Assembly: GCA_964352625.1 (NCBI GenBank)
Contig: CAYGSD010000013.1
Span: 32,467 to 96,466, forward strand
Direction of reading: 5' to 3'
DNA length: 64,000 bases
Source: JAAEPI01 sp964352625
Lineage (GTDB): Bacteria > Bacteroidota > Bacteroidia > Cytophagales > Cyclobacteriaceae
Shown here in pieces: positions 53,341 to 61,106 of this stretch; position 1 is the stretch's first letter; every line of letters begins with the position of its first letter. A model generated the notes under the pieces. The model made no database searches and was not told the DNA's origin. It saw only the letters and a program-made list of their open reading frames with translations. The position numbers and the translations under genes were made by a program.

Positions 53341-54699
53341 TTATTCTCCAAAAAGTTCCTCAGGAGATGGGTCTTCTTTACCTGCTCCTGCTCGGGAAAG
53401 CAACTTGTCGTCCATTTTCTTGGTAGCCTTTGCCCCCAACTCCTTCAATCGCTCGGTTTTTCGAATAAGATTATCACGTCCCGAAACGAGCTTATTCATG
53501 GCATCAGAATATTGAATTTTGGATTTATCCAGTGATCGACCGACCTCCATTAGGTCGTCTACAAAAGCTTTGAACTTGTCATAAAGAGCTCCCCCCTGAC
53601 GAGCAATTTCAAGGGCGTTCTCATTTTGATATTCATGCTTCCAGATGCTGGCGACCGTCCGAAGTGTGGCAACTAGTGTGGCCGGACTCACGATGATGAT
53701 ACTCTTTTCATGCGCTTCGTTGTAGAGCTCACCTCCATGCTGCACAATCAATGAAAAGGCCGACTCAATTGGGATAAACATCAGCACATAATCCAGATTT
53801 CCCCCGTCAAAAAGCTGGTGGTAGTTCTTCTCTGATAGTCCTTTGATGTGTGTCTTTATGGAAATCAAATGATTTTTTAGGTGCTGTGCTTTCTCCTCTT
53901 CCACATCAGAGTTCATGTACTTCTCATACGCGACCAAGGAGACTTTGGAATCCACGATCAGATTCTTGTTGTCTGGGAGTTTGATGATTACATCAGGGCG
54001 CAATCTCCTGCCCTCATCAGATTGATGAGTTTCCTGGGTGAAATATTCTCTTCCTTTTTCGAGTCCTGATTTTTCGAGAATGCTCTCCAAAATCACCTCT
54101 CCCCAATTCCCTTGAGTTTTGACATCACCTTTGAGTGCCTTGGTTAAATTTTCGGCATCCTCGCTCATCTTTTGGTTGAGCTCTCGTAGGGCAATTATCT
54201 GCTCCCGAAGGGCACTATTTCTTGCCAAACTTTCCTTGCTGGTTTGCTCGACCTTCTGCTCAAATGATAGCAATTTTTCTCCTAGCGGCTTTAAGATATC
54301 AGAGAGGTTTGATTTGTTCTGATCAGTGAATTTCCTGCTCTTCTCTTCAAAGATTTCGTTCGCTAGGTTTTTGAATTCAAAGGCAAATTTTTGTTGTACA
54401 TCGGCAAGATCAGTTTTATGCTCAGCGAGCCGTTTTTCAAGATTGGCGTAGTTCGCTTTTAGCTCCGCATTTTGATTGTTAAGGGAAATAACCTTCTCTC
54501 TTTCTTCCCGGAGTTCTTGATTTATCGATTGCAAATCCTCAGCGAGTTTGGCACTACGCTCCATTTCCAATTTCAACTGAACCTTTATTTCCTCCGATTC
54601 TGGAAGGTTCGAGGATTGTCGTGATTTAAAGAAAAGAAAGCCAATACCCGTTCCTAGCAAAACACCAACTACCAAGAAAATCAGATTCAGCAACTCCAT
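53341..54699 (-). CDS. rmuC: RmuC-family DNA recombination protein
   Basis: The 452-residue protein has an N-terminal membrane anchor (LIFLVVGVLLGTGIGFLFF), a coiled coil over about residues 30-190, and the RmuC domain with QGNWGEVILESILEKSGL, RPDVIIKLPDNKNLIVDSKVSL (PDNK, VDSKVS) and IESAF. RmuC limits inversions at short inverted repeats and has a nuclease-like fold. It lies ten bases before the GroES-like ATG. A perfect -7 box lies four bases before its ATG. Confidence 0.93.
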   Translation of the reverse strand: MELLNLIFLVVGVLLGTGIGFLFFKSRQSSNLPESEEIKVQLKLEMERSAKLAEDLQSINQELREEREKVISLNNQNAELKANYANLEKRLAEHKTDLADVQQKFAFEFKNLANEIFEEKSRKFTDQNKSNLSDILKPLGEKLLSFEQKVEQTSKESLARNSALREQIIALRELNQKMSEDAENLTKALKGDVKTQGNWGEVILESILEKSGLEKGREYFTQETHQSDEGRRLRPDVIIKLPDNKNLIVDSKVSLVAYEKYMNSDVEEEKAQHLKNHLISIKTHIKGLSEKNYHQLFDGGNLDYVLMFIPIESAFSLIVQHGGELYNEAHEKSIIIVSPATLVATLRTVASIWKHEYQNENALEIARQGGALYDKFKAFVDDLMEVGRSLDKSKIQYSDAMNKLVSGRDNLIRKTERLKELGAKATKKMDDKLLSRAGAGKEDPSPEELFGE

Positions 54700-54703
54700 C
54701 TTT

Positions 54704-54711
54704 CAAAATTA
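54704..54711 (-). promoter_or_regulatory. -7 box of rmuC (TAATTTTG)
   Basis: A perfect TAnnTTTG match on the minus strand is followed by AAAG and the ATG of rmuC, as at rbfA and glyA. It predicts a leaderless mRNA. Confidence 0.7.
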
Positions 54712-54727
54712 GTCAATAGTGGTTTAA

Positions 54728-54847
54728 TTGGTTGAATGGTTAATAGTTATTGGTTGAATAGTGTATAGTTGAAAAGTCGAATTTTCCAATCACCAAATCT
54801 TCAAATCAGCTCATTATCAAATCTTCAAATCGAGTAATCATCAAATC
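54728..54847. repeat. Phased short repeats between rmuC and the CPBP gene
   Basis: TTGGTTGAAT occurs twice (54728, 54750; period 22). CAAATC-containing heptamers occur at 54793, 54801, 54817, 54825 and 54841, spaced 8, 16, 8 and 16 bases. The longer unit CAAATCTTCAAATC is present twice (54794 and 54818, period 24). The rest of this 146-base gap holds the rmuC promoter. Confidence 0.65.
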
Positions 54848-55784
54848 AATTCTGCAACCACCCAAAAAGCTCCATCAACCAGGCCACTCCCAAGTGAATA
54901 AAAATTCCACCCCAGATGTTACGGCTATTCATAGCAATAATCCCCAAAACATACCCGCCAAAAATAGAGCTGATCGACTCACCCAGTGGCTTCCCAAAAT
55001 GCAGGAAACAATAGGTAGCAATCATTGGGAGTACCACGTAGGGCCCAAGAATTCTATAAAAGGCAAAAATCAGATAGCCCCGAAAGAAAAGCTCTACTGA
55101 GAAGAAGTCGCTACCGTAGCTTATTTCATAAACTAAAATGGCCAGCCACCTAGGCCATTCGTTTTGTCGTAGAAAACCCTCCATACCAGCATGTTGAAAT
55201 CGTGGATAGTAGTCCTGGATGTCTCCCATAAAAGACCCAATGCCTATGAATATGGCAGCAATTCCAAGCATTACCAGATAGGGCGTGGCATCAAATTTCT
55301 TCCACGAGAGCCCGTACCAAATCTTCGGGTCGTCCTTTTTTTCCATGAAGTGGTAGACGACCATAAATGGAATCATAGTGGTGAGGAGGCTCGAAGACCA
55401 GTTCAGGCATCTGTACACAAAATGAAATTCCGTACGAGTGAAATACTCGGAAAGCGCATTTACTCCATAGAAAGACCGATCAAAGGCTAATATTCCGAAC
55501 CCAATGAATAGCCGAATCCAGAAGTCCTTATTCCGAATCCAATTATCGACTTTGCCAAAAGCCAATAGGATCACACAAACTCCGAGGTAAGGAAATACCT
55601 GAAAAAGGAACATCCAGAGCCATTTGATCGGCTCTCCGTGGTACGGGTCAATGTAGTCATCTTCAAAATTCAGCCAATAGTTGAAGACAAGACAAACGGC
55701 AAGAAAGAGTGCGATGGTTAGATATACTTTCCAATCAAACTGTTTTCTTTGATAATCAAGAAGATAGCCTAAGACCTTTCGCAT
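54846..55784 (-). CDS. CPBP-family intramembrane protein with incomplete first motif
   Basis: The 312-residue protein has about eight membrane segments. The C-terminal half matches the CPBP (Abi/Rce1) family: VELFFRG at 230-236, a His at 262 (FLHFGKP) and a His at 297 (FIHLGVAW). The usual first motif is EExxxR; here the first Glu is Val, leaving Glu231 and Arg235. Family proteases need the Glu pair and His residues, so activity may be reduced or altered. The N-terminal 150 residues are extra compared with typical members. It is divergent from the NRDE gene. Confidence 0.78.
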   Translation of the reverse strand: MRKVLGYLLDYQRKQFDWKVYLTIALFLAVCLVFNYWLNFEDDYIDPYHGEPIKWLWMFLFQVFPYLGVCVILLAFGKVDNWIRNKDFWIRLFIGFGILAFDRSFYGVNALSEYFTRTEFHFVYRCLNWSSSLLTTMIPFMVVYHFMEKKDDPKIWYGLSWKKFDATPYLVMLGIAAIFIGIGSFMGDIQDYYPRFQHAGMEGFLRQNEWPRWLAILVYEISYGSDFFSVELFFRGYLIFAFYRILGPYVVLPMIATYCFLHFGKPLGESISSIFGGYVLGIIAMNSRNIWGGIFIHLGVAWLMELFGWLQN

Positions 55785-55799
55785 TGCTCAAAATTTCGC

Positions 55800-55807
55800 C
55801 AAAGATA
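55800..55807 (-). promoter_or_regulatory. -7 box of the CPBP-family gene (TATCTTTG)
   Basis: A perfect TAnnTTTG match on the minus strand, 15 bases before the ATG, overlaps the first base of the NRDE start codon on the plus strand. A second, one-mismatch box (AAATTTTG) ends four bases before the same ATG. Confidence 0.55.
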
Positions 55808-56565
55808 TGTGCCTGATTGCTTTTGCCGTAGATGCCCACCCAAAGTATAAATTGATCCTAGCGGCGAATCGCGATGAGTTCTATGAACGCCCCACCAAAG
55901 TGGCTGGATTCTGGCCTGACCACCCGGAGATTTTAGGAGGAAGAGATGTGCGTGCCAATGGCACGTGGATGGCAGTGAACAAGTTGGGGAGATTTTCGGC
56001 AGTGACGAATTTTAGAGATTTGAAAAACATCAATCCAAATGCTAAGAGCCGAGGGGAACTACCGGTGAACTTTCTGCTGGAAAACGTTTCATCTCATGAA
56101 TATCTGGGGGGAATCCATAAGGAGGCCAAGGCGTACAATGGCTTCAATTTGCTGACATATGAGAATGGACAGATGTCTCATTACAGCAATTATGAAGGCA
56201 AGATCAATGAGCTGGAATCCGGAATTTATGGGCTAAGCAATGCCCTCTTAGACGCTCCATGGCCGAAAGTGAAAAGGCTCAAACACCAATTTCAACAAGT
56301 CATTGGAGGCGATTTTAGTCATGAAGATTTGCTTTCACTTCTGGTTGATCCGGCGTTGGCGTCAGATGAGGAGCTGCCCGATACGGGCGTAGGGCACGAC
56401 ATGGAGAAAATGCTATCGGCCATTTGCATCAAGTCTGAAAATTACGGAACGTGCTGTAGCACCATTCTCACCATTTCAAATGAGGGTGAACTGAAATTCA
56501 CAGAGCGTTCTTATGCGGTTGGGAATAGAGAAGCAGGGGAGGTTTCTTATCAGCTTCAGATATGA
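55807..56565 (+). CDS. NRDE-family protein (TANGO2 homologue)
   Basis: The 252-residue protein begins MCLIAFAVDAHPKYKLILAANRDEFYERP, containing the NRDE motif (AANRDEFYERP) and the N-terminal Cys2 expected to be exposed after Met removal, as in Ntn-type hydrolases. GGRDVRANGTWM and FSAVTNFRD follow. Human TANGO2 belongs to this family and is linked to heme or lipid handling; the bacterial role is uncertain. It overlaps the Nramp-like gene by four bases, so the two are coupled. Confidence 0.9.
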   Translation: MCLIAFAVDAHPKYKLILAANRDEFYERPTKVAGFWPDHPEILGGRDVRANGTWMAVNKLGRFSAVTNFRDLKNINPNAKSRGELPVNFLLENVSSHEYLGGIHKEAKAYNGFNLLTYENGQMSHYSNYEGKINELESGIYGLSNALLDAPWPKVKRLKHQFQQVIGGDFSHEDLLSLLVDPALASDEELPDTGVGHDMEKMLSAICIKSENYGTCCSTILTISNEGELKFTERSYAVGNREAGEVSYQLQI

Positions 56566-57746
56566 AATCCAACCGATTTGGTGGGCCAGGAATGCTGGTT
56601 GCAGCAGCTTTCATCGGCCCGGGAACGCTCACCGTTTGTACCCTTGCTGGAGTGGGCTTTGGCTATGAGCTCATTTGGGTGCTTGTTTTTGCCACTTTTG
56701 CTACCATTGTTTTGCAAGGAATGGCCTCTAGGCTTGGTCTTGTTTCTGGAGCAGGATTAGGTGAAGCGTTGCGTCTTCAGATTACCCATCCTATTCTCAA
56801 AGTGCTCTCGCTTTCCCTGGTTTTTATCGCGATCATTATCGGCAATGCTGCCTATGAAATGGGCAATATCACCGGGGCGGTGCTCGGACTGGAGTCGGAC
56901 AAATGGGACTCATCAAAGTGGGGCCCAATATTGATTGGCGTCATGGTGGCCGTCCTTCTATGGAGTGAAAATTTTAAACGGATTCAACTTGCAATGGCAT
57001 TGCTCGTGGCAGTTATGAGCTTGGTTTTCGTCACCACAGCAATCATGGTCATATCATGGGGAGAATTCGCCACCGGATTAGTTCCAAGGCTCACCCCAGA
57101 AAATCAACTCATGGCCTTGGGGCTGATCGGAACGACGATCGTGCCTTACAATCTGTTCCTTCACGCATCGGCCACCAGCCGACATTGGAATGGCATCAGG
57201 GATTTACCTAAAGCAAAAAGGGAGACGATTATCGCCATCGGTTTGGGAGGAATCATAAGCATTTGTGTGTTGGTTACCGCCACTTCAGGGGGGGGAGGGT
57301 TGGTTCAGGGAATTGCTGATATGTCCCGTCAGCTCGAACCTATCCTCGGACGATTTGCCAAACCATTTATGTCCATCGGAATTTTTGCCGCGGGCATTTC
57401 CTCAGCACTTACTGCCCCATTGGCCGCTTCTCTCACCGCTCGGGGTATTTTTGGGTGGCAAGAAAAACGGAAAAGCAGACTCGTGTGGGGAGCGATCCTA
57501 CTGGCTGGTGTAAGCTTTTCATTGGCAGGATTCAAGCCCATTTCAGTGATACAAGTGGCACAAATTGCCAATGGAATACTACTGCCAATTATTGTGGTGT
57601 TTCTGATAGCGATGTGCAATCGAACTGGGCTGATGGGTGAGCATAGGAACGGAGTAATTCAAAATATTCTGGCAGGACTGGTGCTCTTGGTTTCTTTGAT
57701 TATAAGTTTCAGAAGTTTCAATTCTGTTTTCCATTTTGTAGGATGA
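56562..57746 (+). CDS. Nramp-superfamily transporter lacking the metal-binding motifs (YcsG-like)
   Basis: The 394-residue protein has about eleven membrane segments in the Nramp order. In TM1 the canonical DPGN is GPGT (residues 19-22), and in TM6 the canonical MPHN is VPYN (194-197). The Asp, Asn, Met and TM6 His used by Nramp for transition metals are therefore all replaced. Its neighbours are pxpA-pxpB-pxpC. In Bacillus subtilis the Nramp-family ycsG likewise sits with ycsF (pxpA) and kipI-kipA (pxpB-pxpC). A substrate related to 5-oxoproline is therefore more plausible than manganese; this is inference. Confidence 0.85.
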   Translation: MKSNRFGGPGMLVAAAFIGPGTLTVCTLAGVGFGYELIWVLVFATFATIVLQGMASRLGLVSGAGLGEALRLQITHPILKVLSLSLVFIAIIIGNAAYEMGNITGAVLGLESDKWDSSKWGPILIGVMVAVLLWSENFKRIQLAMALLVAVMSLVFVTTAIMVISWGEFATGLVPRLTPENQLMALGLIGTTIVPYNLFLHASATSRHWNGIRDLPKAKRETIIAIGLGGIISICVLVTATSGGGGLVQGIADMSRQLEPILGRFAKPFMSIGIFAAGISSALTAPLAASLTARGIFGWQEKRKSRLVWGAILLAGVSFSLAGFKPISVIQVAQIANGILLPIIVVFLIAMCNRTGLMGEHRNGVIQNILAGLVLLVSLIISFRSFNSVFHFVG

Positions 57747-57808
57747 AGCTGCACCTAACCATCGCAAGTGGAAGTATTTTGTAACTTTAAAGTGAAATTC
57801 AGGAACGT

Positions 57809-58018
57809 ATGGGAACCGAGGCAATCAAGCAGAATTTAATCGACCGACTTTCAAGCATGTCGCCTGCTGCTCTTCGCCGAATGGAAGAGCTCGTTCGGCA
57901 AGCCGAGTTCGAACAAAGAGCGCTGGAGTCGTTGCAGGCCGCTGAAGACGGTCAGGTGGTTTCCTTGGAGGAATTTTCCAAACAATCCGCGGAGTGGAAA
58001 AGGCAACATATCAAGTAG
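57809..58018 (+). CDS. Putative type II antitoxin
   Basis: The 69-residue protein is strongly helical and charged, with a VVSLEEFSKQSAEWKRQ C-terminus of the kind found in RelB/ParD-like antitoxins that pair with ParE/RelE toxins. It overlaps the toxin gene by 25 bases. A one-mismatch -7 box (TAACTTTA) lies about 20 bases before the ATG, which may give the pair its own promoter. The family assignment rests mostly on the neighbour. Confidence 0.7.
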   Translation: MGTEAIKQNLIDRLSSMSPAALRRMEELVRQAEFEQRALESLQAAEDGQVVSLEEFSKQSAEWKRQHIK

Positions 58019-58344
58019 TCATTACCAAACCCGCACAGGTTCGATATTTCGACACCATTCTTCATTACCTCTACCAGCATTTCAGTTTCGAGAGAGCCGA
58101 TGAGATTGATTCGCTCATTAAGGAGAAGGTTTCATCGTTGGCGATTAACCCACATAGAGGCACGAAGGAGCCCCTTCTTTTGACCTTTACACAAGATTTT
58201 AGATTTGTCTTGTTTCGAGAAACCAGGCATTTCGAGCTAAAGATTATTTATTTTATAGATGACTCCAGTCAAACAGTGATTGTGACGGATTTTTTCCCTA
58301 CTCGAATGAATCCGTCAAATATCGCCAAGCATTCTGGCTCTTGA
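57994..58344 (+). CDS. RelE/ParE-family toxin
   Basis: The 116-residue protein starts at GTG 57994 within the antitoxin gene. It has the ParE/RelE layout: an N-terminal strand (YQVVITKPA), a helical hairpin, and C-terminal strands with RFVLFRETRHF, IIYFIDD and VIVTDFFPTRMNP. RelE-type toxins cleave mRNA on the ribosome, ParE-type block gyrase; the sequence does not decide. It ends six bases before pxpA. Confidence 0.85.
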   Translation: MEKATYQVVITKPAQVRYFDTILHYLYQHFSFERADEIDSLIKEKVSSLAINPHRGTKEPLLLTFTQDFRFVLFRETRHFELKIIYFIDDSSQTVIVTDFFPTRMNPSNIAKHSGS

Positions 58345-58350
58345 AAACGA

Positions 58351-59082
58351 ATGAAGACGATCGATCTCAATTGCGATGTAGGTGAGGGCATAAACAACGA
58401 AGAACTGTTAATGCCTTTCCTTTCTTCCTGCAACATTGCGTGTGGGATGCATGCCGGCGACGAATCCACCATGAGGCGTGTCGTCGATCTTGCCGCAAGT
58501 CACAAGGTGGCAGTCGGAGCGCACCCATCATTCAAGGATCGTGAGAATTTTGGAAGGAAGGAAATGGATTTGGAGCTTGAGGAAATCACGAACTTGGTAA
58601 AAATTCAGATTCTGAAATTGAAAGAAATTTGTGAAGAAAAAGGAACCAGTTTGCATCACGTCAAACCCCACGGAGCACTTTACAATCAAGCTGCAAAGTC
58701 CAGCGAAATTTCGGAGGCCATTGTACGAGCTGTTGAAGAAGTGGACCCGAGCCTTCAATTGTACGGCTTGGCAAATAGCGAAATGCAATCGGCTTGCTCA
58801 GGTAGAATTCCATTCATTGCCGAGGGGTTCGCTGATCGAAAGTATTCGAGTAAAAACGAACTCAAACCTCGATTACAAGGCGGTTTGATAAGCAGTATGG
58901 ACGAAATTGAAAGTCACCTCAATTGTCTGCTGGCAAGAAATGAGGTGCGTACAGACAAAGGCTTTGAATCCTTGCGAATTGAAACACTCTGCCTTCATGG
59001 TGACACGCCGGATGCACATGAGCTGATTGAGAGAATCGTCTCATTTGTTAAGAAAATTGGCTTCAAAATCCAGGCGCCATGA
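58351..59082 (+). CDS. pxpA: 5-oxoprolinase subunit A (LamB/YcsF family)
   Basis: The 243-residue protein carries the PxpA signature: IDLNCDVGEG, NIACGMHAGD, VGAHPSFKDRENFGR, VKPHGALYN and LCLHGDTPDA. With PxpB and PxpC it hydrolyses 5-oxoproline to glutamate using ATP, clearing damaged glutamine/glutamate. It overlaps pxpB by four bases. Confidence 0.96.
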   Translation: MKTIDLNCDVGEGINNEELLMPFLSSCNIACGMHAGDESTMRRVVDLAASHKVAVGAHPSFKDRENFGRKEMDLELEEITNLVKIQILKLKEICEEKGTSLHHVKPHGALYNQAAKSSEISEAIVRAVEEVDPSLQLYGLANSEMQSACSGRIPFIAEGFADRKYSSKNELKPRLQGGLISSMDEIESHLNCLLARNEVRTDKGFESLRIETLCLHGDTPDAHELIERIVSFVKKIGFKIQAP

Positions 59083-59696
59083 ATTGGTTTGAATTGGCCG
59101 AAGATGTCTTGATTATTCATGGATCTGATCTTCCAACTGTTCAAGCATTAAGAAATTCATCCATTAATGGCACTGTGGACGTAGTGGAGACGGACAATGA
59201 AATAGCAATTCAGCATTCCTTAAGGGATATCTCATCTCTCGTTGACCAGATTGCAGGAATTCAGAAATCACGAATGGAAGTGCATGACTCACAAGTTTTT
59301 GACATTCCGGTTTGTTATGAACTTGGATTGGACTGGCAGGAAGTTACTGATCAGACGGGCTTGAGTGTTGATCAGGTAATAGCCCTGCATTCGGGTGTGG
59401 AATATACCACTCGCTATGGTTTTCTTCCCGGCTTCCTCTACTTGGCAGGATTGAATGAAGGCCTCAATTGCCCCAGAAGATCCAGCCCGAGAAAACAAAT
59501 TCACGCCGGATCAATTGGTATTGGAGGAGACAAGACCGGAATTTATTCGCTTGATAGTCCGGGAGGTTGGCAGATAATTGGGAGGACGCCTTTTACACTT
59601 TTTGATATGCGAGAATCAGAACCCTTTTCTGTTCCGAATGGAGCAAAAGTTCGTTTCAAAGCAATTTCTAAACAACAGTTCGATGAGTGGGGTTGA
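59079..59696 (+). CDS. pxpB: 5-oxoprolinase subunit B (KipI family)
   Basis: The 205-residue protein has the PxpB/KipI core GFLPGFLYLAGLNEGL, PRRSSPRKQIHAGSIGIGG and PGGWQIIGRTPFTLFD. It forms the ATP-using carboxylase-like part of 5-oxoprolinase with PxpC. It overlaps pxpA by four bases and pxpC by 14 bases. Confidence 0.95.
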   Translation: MNWFELAEDVLIIHGSDLPTVQALRNSSINGTVDVVETDNEIAIQHSLRDISSLVDQIAGIQKSRMEVHDSQVFDIPVCYELGLDWQEVTDQTGLSVDQVIALHSGVEYTTRYGFLPGFLYLAGLNEGLNCPRRSSPRKQIHAGSIGIGGDKTGIYSLDSPGGWQIIGRTPFTLFDMRESEPFSVPNGAKVRFKAISKQQFDEWG

Positions 59697-60591
59697 GGTG
59701 CTAAAAATTCTTAACCCCGGCGTGCATGCCACACTTCAAGACGGGGGCCGAGTTGGGTTTCGTGAGTACGCAATCCCAATGAGCGGCTGTTTGGATTCCT
59801 ACTCTCAGAAACTGGCCAATTACTTGGTTGGGAACCCAACCCAATCACCGGTGATTGAAATAATTGGTAAGTTCAATTGTGAGATTCAATGTGAAACCGA
59901 AATAGGAGTTTGCGGTCTGGGAGTAAAAACATTGATCAACGGAGAGCCTGTTGAAGCAGATAAAACGTTGTTTTGCTCGGCGAAGGATGTACTGGAGGTT
60001 CGGGGAAAATTAGCCTACTTAGCAGTGAAAGGCGACATCAGCGGACAGATGCATTTTGGCAGTATTTCGACATATTCTCTGGCTGGACTCGGCGGGTTAG
60101 AGGGTCGATTGCTTTCTAAAGGTGATGTTCTGATTGCGTCACGGAAAAGTGAAAGGGTCATTAGAAAAATTCCGGTTGAACTTTTGCCGAAGCAGTCCGA
60201 ACTTATTCGAGTGATCAAGGGCCCGGAGTTCGAAGGTGATGAATCCGCATTCGAGAAACTAAGTTGGTCAGTCACCTCTTCATCCAACCGCATGGGGCTC
60301 AGATTGAATGGAAATTCTTGGAAGGGAGAAACAAAGGAAATGAATTCCGTCCCTGTTTTTCCGGGTACTATTCAGTTGCCAAGTGACGGCAAACCAATTG
60401 TGCTACTGAATGACGCTCAGACCACAGGGGGCTATCCCAGAATTGCTCAGGTGATCAAAGCGGACATGTCTAGGGTAGGCCGGTTGATTGCTGGTGGCCA
60501 GATTAGATTTAAGTTTGTGTCAATCGCTGAGGCTCGACATATTTTTTACAAGCAAGAGGCGTTTATAAACCATGCACTTAAGCAGATTTAA
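59683..60591 (+). CDS. pxpC: 5-oxoprolinase subunit C (biotin-dependent carboxyltransferase family)
   Basis: The start was set at ATG 59683 (MSGVEVLKILNPGVHATLQD). The open frame extends upstream to 59578 but that part only duplicates pxpB in another frame. The 302-residue product has TLQDGGRVGFRE, GLGGLEGRLL and SSNRMGLRLNG, the PxpC/KipA signature. Its end overlaps the next gene by 20 bases. Confidence 0.95.
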   Translation: MSGVEVLKILNPGVHATLQDGGRVGFREYAIPMSGCLDSYSQKLANYLVGNPTQSPVIEIIGKFNCEIQCETEIGVCGLGVKTLINGEPVEADKTLFCSAKDVLEVRGKLAYLAVKGDISGQMHFGSISTYSLAGLGGLEGRLLSKGDVLIASRKSERVIRKIPVELLPKQSELIRVIKGPEFEGDESAFEKLSWSVTSSSNRMGLRLNGNSWKGETKEMNSVPVFPGTIQLPSDGKPIVLLNDAQTTGGYPRIAQVIKADMSRVGRLIAGGQIRFKFVSIAEARHIFYKQEAFINHALKQI

Positions 60592-61057
60592 ATACTTCGT
60601 TTTAATTCTTGCCTTGGCAGGTCTGTCGTTTTCGATTTCCTGTGGAGATCAGATTGACATTCCTAAAGTTCCTCTGGAGGGAAAAATTAACGGAATGGAT
60701 TGGTCTGCAGCAGATTACGGAAATACTACTTTAGTACAAGGAGGACCAATCCCAAAGTTCACGTATCGACTTTTGTCGGCTGAAGACCCCAATAGTGACA
60801 GCCCTTGTTCCGGCGTTTCTACTACAATTCCTCACGTACGAATGGTGCTCCCTCTTGGTACGGGTAGCTACTCCATCCCATTTCCAGATTTCAGTGAATC
60901 AGTGAAATTCGATTACGGAAATGGTACAGTCATTCATGCAACCTCTGGCATTGTTGAGATTTTCGCTATGGACCAATTTCAAATAGCTGGATACATTGAG
61001 GCGTTTGATGGTGACAAGGATTCCGTGAAGGGTCGTTTTCTAATAGAAATCTGCTAG
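60572..61057 (+). CDS. Small lipoprotein at the end of the oxoprolinase operon
   Basis: The 161-residue protein has a signal ending at a lipobox (SFSISC, Cys at about residue 24). The mature part is beta-rich, with two further Cys (SPCSG and the final EIC). No family was recognised. Its ATG lies 20 bases inside pxpC, so it is translated with the operon; a link to oxoproline use is possible but not shown. Confidence 0.7.
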   Translation: MHLSRFKYFVLILALAGLSFSISCGDQIDIPKVPLEGKINGMDWSAADYGNTTLVQGGPIPKFTYRLLSAEDPNSDSPCSGVSTTIPHVRMVLPLGTGSYSIPFPDFSESVKFDYGNGTVIHATSGIVEIFAMDQFQIAGYIEAFDGDKDSVKGRFLIEIC

Positions 61058-61059
61058 TT

Positions 61060-61096
61060 TGCCGGATTCCTGCCTGCCAAGGCAGGTATTCCGGCA
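61060..61096. repeat. Inverted repeat between converging genes
   Basis: Two stem segments pair in register: TGCCGGA with TCCGGCA (61060-61066, 61090-61096) and CCTGCCT with AGGCAGG (61069-61075, 61080-61086), around a GCCA loop with a small TT/TAT internal loop. No T-run follows on either strand, so it is not a standard intrinsic terminator. It could protect 3' ends or be a dispersed REP-like element. Confidence 0.7.
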
Positions 61097-61106
61097 CCTC
61101 ATAATC

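Noticed and set aside
54700..54847. Possible CRISPR array between rmuC and the CPBP gene
   Set aside because: The units are 8-24 bases with no unique spacers of constant length and no cas genes nearby; it is a short phased repeat.
59578..59682. Upstream extension of pxpC
   Set aside because: This part is only the pxpB coding sequence read in another frame; the family N-terminus starts at ATG 59683.
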